64,000 bases of DNA from contig NZ_NETJ01000004.1 in assembly GCF_002128405.1 (NCBI RefSeq), positions 62,001-126,000 on the forward strand. The letters run 5' to 3'. The position numbers and the translations under genes were made by a program. The stretch is from Gottfriedia solisilvae (lineage in GTDB: Bacteria > Bacillota > Bacilli > Bacillales > Bacillaceae_G). Shown here in pieces: positions 63,395 to 64,000 of this stretch. A model generated the notes under the pieces. That model was not told where the DNA came from and did no database searches. It saw only the letters and a program-made list of their open reading frames with translations. Within the stretch, counting starts at the first letter, position 1, and each line of letters starts with the position of its first letter.

Positions 63395-63422
63395 ATTATA
63401 GCACATTCGACATCAGTTGCAA
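63395..63422 (-). promoter_or_regulatory. Promoter for the tmRNA precursor
   Basis: TTGCAA (63422-63417), 16-base spacer, TATAAT (63400-63395) on the minus strand. Transcription would start about 135 bases before the mature 5' end, so the precursor needs RNase P cleavage. Confidence 0.7.
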
Positions 63423-63477
63423 TTAACAATTGTTGTTAATAGTTAAAGAGAATGGAAAAGCTTCAACTATTATCCAA

Positions 63478-63945
63478 TTAACTTTTTTGACGATCTCGGA
63501 ACGCTCGTTCAACCTCACGTTTTGCTTCTTTTTTCTTCAAATCATCGCGTTTATCAAATTGCTTCTTACCTTTACCTAACCCAAGTAATAACTTTGCATA
63601 TCCATTTTTTAAATAGATTTTTAAAGGTACTAATGTGTAACCAGTTTCTTTTGTATAACCAATTAATTTCACAATTTCTTTATTATGAAGTAAAAGCTTT
63701 CTTGTACGTAATGGTTCATGATTATATCGATTACCTTGTTCATACGGACTAATATGCATATTATGAAGCCATACTTCACCGTTTTGAACACGAGCAAATG
63801 AATCCTTTAAATTAGCCTTTCCAGCACGTAATGATTTTATTTCAGTACCTTGTAGTACGATACCCGCCTCATACGTTTCTTCAATAAAATAATCATGATA
63901 AGCTTTTTTATTTTGCGCGATAACCTTACCTTCACCTTTTGGCAT
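63478..63945 (-). CDS. smpB: SsrA-binding protein SmpB
   Basis: A 155-residue RNA-binding protein: [20 protein letters not shown], then [18 protein letters not shown] and [14 protein letters not shown], and a basic tail ([20 protein letters not shown]) that enters the decoding site. It delivers tmRNA to stalled ribosomes. GAGGTG precedes the ATG. Its stop is about 225 bases before the tmRNA 5' end, the usual smpB-ssrA order. Confidence 0.96.
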   Translation of the reverse strand: MPKGEGKVIAQNKKAYHDYFIEETYEAGIVLQGTEIKSLRAGKANLKDSFARVQNGEVWLHNMHISPYEQGNRYNHEPLRTRKLLLHNKEIVKLIGYTKETGYTLVPLKIYLKNGYAKLLLGLGKGKKQFDKRDDLKKKEAKREVERAFRDRQKS

Positions 63946-64000
63946 GTTTAAAACACCTCACTATCCTTACTTATTTTACCATAAAATGAAACTATATTCT

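Overview
The window is low-GC, spore-former DNA of the Bacillaceae type. The evidence is the AT-rich composition, strong GGAGG ribosome binding sites with frequent TTG and GTG starts, the cotJABC spore-coat operon, an S-box riboswitch before metN, and a gene order (metN, yusD-like, yusE, yusF, gcvH, yusI, fadE, fadA, fadN, yuzL, fadM, yusU) that I recall from the Bacillus subtilis yus region. I see no prophage, transposase, CRISPR array, tRNA or rRNA. The species cannot be fixed from the sequence alone.

Layout. 1-10.9 kb: start of a methionine ABC importer under a SAM riboswitch, redox/Toprim proteins, gcvH, and the beta-oxidation operon fadN-fadA-fadE behind a perfect FadR box, followed by proline dehydrogenase. 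11-15.9 kb: a formate/nitrite-type channel, a GDSL hydrolase co-transcribed with an ABC exporter, and a manganese-type CDF efflux pump. 16-18.7 kb: a kynU-kynB-kynA operon turning tryptophan into anthranilate. 18.8-24.5 kb: two more ABC-2 exporters, one divergent from a TetR regulator with twin 32-bp operator-like palindromes. 24.5-31.8 kb: LOG-family enzyme, Gfo/Idh dehydrogenase, a TPR membrane protein, a His/Gly-repeat protein, an ABC-F protein whose leader holds a promoter, a 53-codon upstream ORF and a terminator, and methionine aminopeptidase. 31.9-36.7 kb: a Fur-box siderophore uptake operon that continues into an ankyrin lipoprotein and a secreted Ig-repeat protein.

36.8-39.7 kb holds NUDIX, histidine phosphatase, a zinc-motif membrane protein with an apparent CTG start, and a peptidase S66 protein. 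40-50.5 kb is a ten-gene amino-sugar locus: ABC importer, dehydrogenase, GntR regulator, AgaS, aldolase, PfkB kinase, ROK kinase and NagA. It fits PTS-independent N-acetylgalactosamine use, with a shared operator motif at four places. 50.8-58 kb: cotJABC, a flavin amine oxidase, a VOC dioxygenase behind a double MhqR-type operator, and a diguanylate cyclase. 58-64 kb: an alanine/glycine-type symporter, a PadR-DUF1048-DUF1048-ABC operon preceded by repeated 60-bp elements, tmRNA and smpB.

A GC-rich repeat family occurs in four long copies (about 1.2, 22.3, 38.1 and 39.9 kb) plus remnants, always between genes. The strongest candidates for under-described biology are the ABC-F leader with its translation-coupled architecture, the extended Fur-type operon with a non-lipidated binding protein, the PadR upstream repeats, and the ABC/ROK version of the GalNAc pathway.
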